Assembly: GCF_002875945.1 (NCBI RefSeq)
Contig: NZ_MCZK01000050.1
Span: 1 to 33,416 of the forward strand
Direction: 5' to 3'
DNA from: Vibrio lentus
GTDB taxonomy: Bacteria; Pseudomonadota; Gammaproteobacteria; Enterobacterales; Vibrionaceae
DNA length: 33,416 bases
Below, one piece after another: positions 33,265-33,416 of the stretch. The first letter of the stretch is position 1. The number at the start of each line of letters is the position of its first letter. The notes beneath the pieces were generated by a model that made no database searches, was not told the origin of the DNA, and saw nothing but the letters and a program-made list of their open reading frames with translations. The position numbers were made by a program, and so were the translations under genes.

Positions 33265-33290
33265 AGAGATGCGTTGGGAAAAACATCTCT
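33265..33290 (+). other. Leader hairpin before tRNA-Tyr
   Basis: Arms AGAGATG (33265-33271) and CATCTCT (33284-33290) with a 12-base loop in the 5' leader of the tRNA transcript. It may guide processing of the precursor. Confidence 0.4.
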
Positions 33291-33325
33291 TTAGCCTATC
33301 CATTATGAGTTAGGAAAAACACCCT

Positions 33326-33410
<85 letters not shown>

Positions 33411-33416
33411 TATTCT

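Overview
The window looks like a chromosomal segment of a gamma-proteobacterium, almost certainly a Vibrio and perhaps of the Splendidus clade. That is inferred from moderate G+C, a DecR-type Lrp regulator, the ffs / alkyltransferase-like / ybaY / tesB neighbourhood also known in enterics, and a short palindromic intergenic repeat of a kind I associate with vibrios. I see no transposase, integrase, phage gene or CRISPR array. Most genes are housekeeping or accessory metabolism and transport, on both strands, in operons of one to three genes.

Layout. 1-4.3 kb: 3' part of an ABC1/UbiB-like kinase, a periplasmic glutathione-peroxidase-like protein coupled to a DUF3429 membrane protein, then on the minus strand a GNAT acetyltransferase, a small-molecule phosphotransferase, a LysE-family exporter and a small exported protein. 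4.4-8.3 kb: a small glycan set (flippase and GT2 on minus, divergent GT4 on plus). 8.3-11.6 kb (minus): RNase H with a viroplasmin-like N-terminus and a TTG start, a NIPSNAP protein, azlCD-type branched-chain amino acid exporter and an AraC regulator. 11.8-16 kb: small lipoprotein, divergent LysR/LysE pair with a LysR box, orphan amino-acid-binding protein, EamA exporter. 16.1-20.3 kb: Ada, 4.5S SRP RNA (ffs), a membrane protein, alkyltransferase-like protein, YbaY lipoprotein and TesB. 20.4-24.1 kb: a trimeric autotransporter adhesin with an elaborate repeat-bracketed promoter, and a TetR-like regulator. 24.3-28.4 kb: an unusual 15-residue-repeat membrane protein, a DecR-like Lrp regulator divergent from a cysteine-synthase-fold PLP enzyme over a near-consensus Lrp box, a DUF1244 protein, an AT-rich 593-bp gap and a DsbA-like oxidoreductase. 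28.5-33.4 kb: an RND efflux pump with its adaptor, a 175-bp MITE-like palindromic element, and tRNA-Tyr with a strong promoter.

The most promising parts for new biology are: the adhesin and its regulator (two copies of an unrecognised ~140-155-residue module, and a nested direct and inverted repeat architecture around the promoter); the 15-residue-repeat membrane protein; and the LysR/LysE cassette, which is followed by an apparent relic of the 3' end of the lipoprotein gene that precedes it. Assignments rest on reading the sequence and recalled family motifs; no database search was run.
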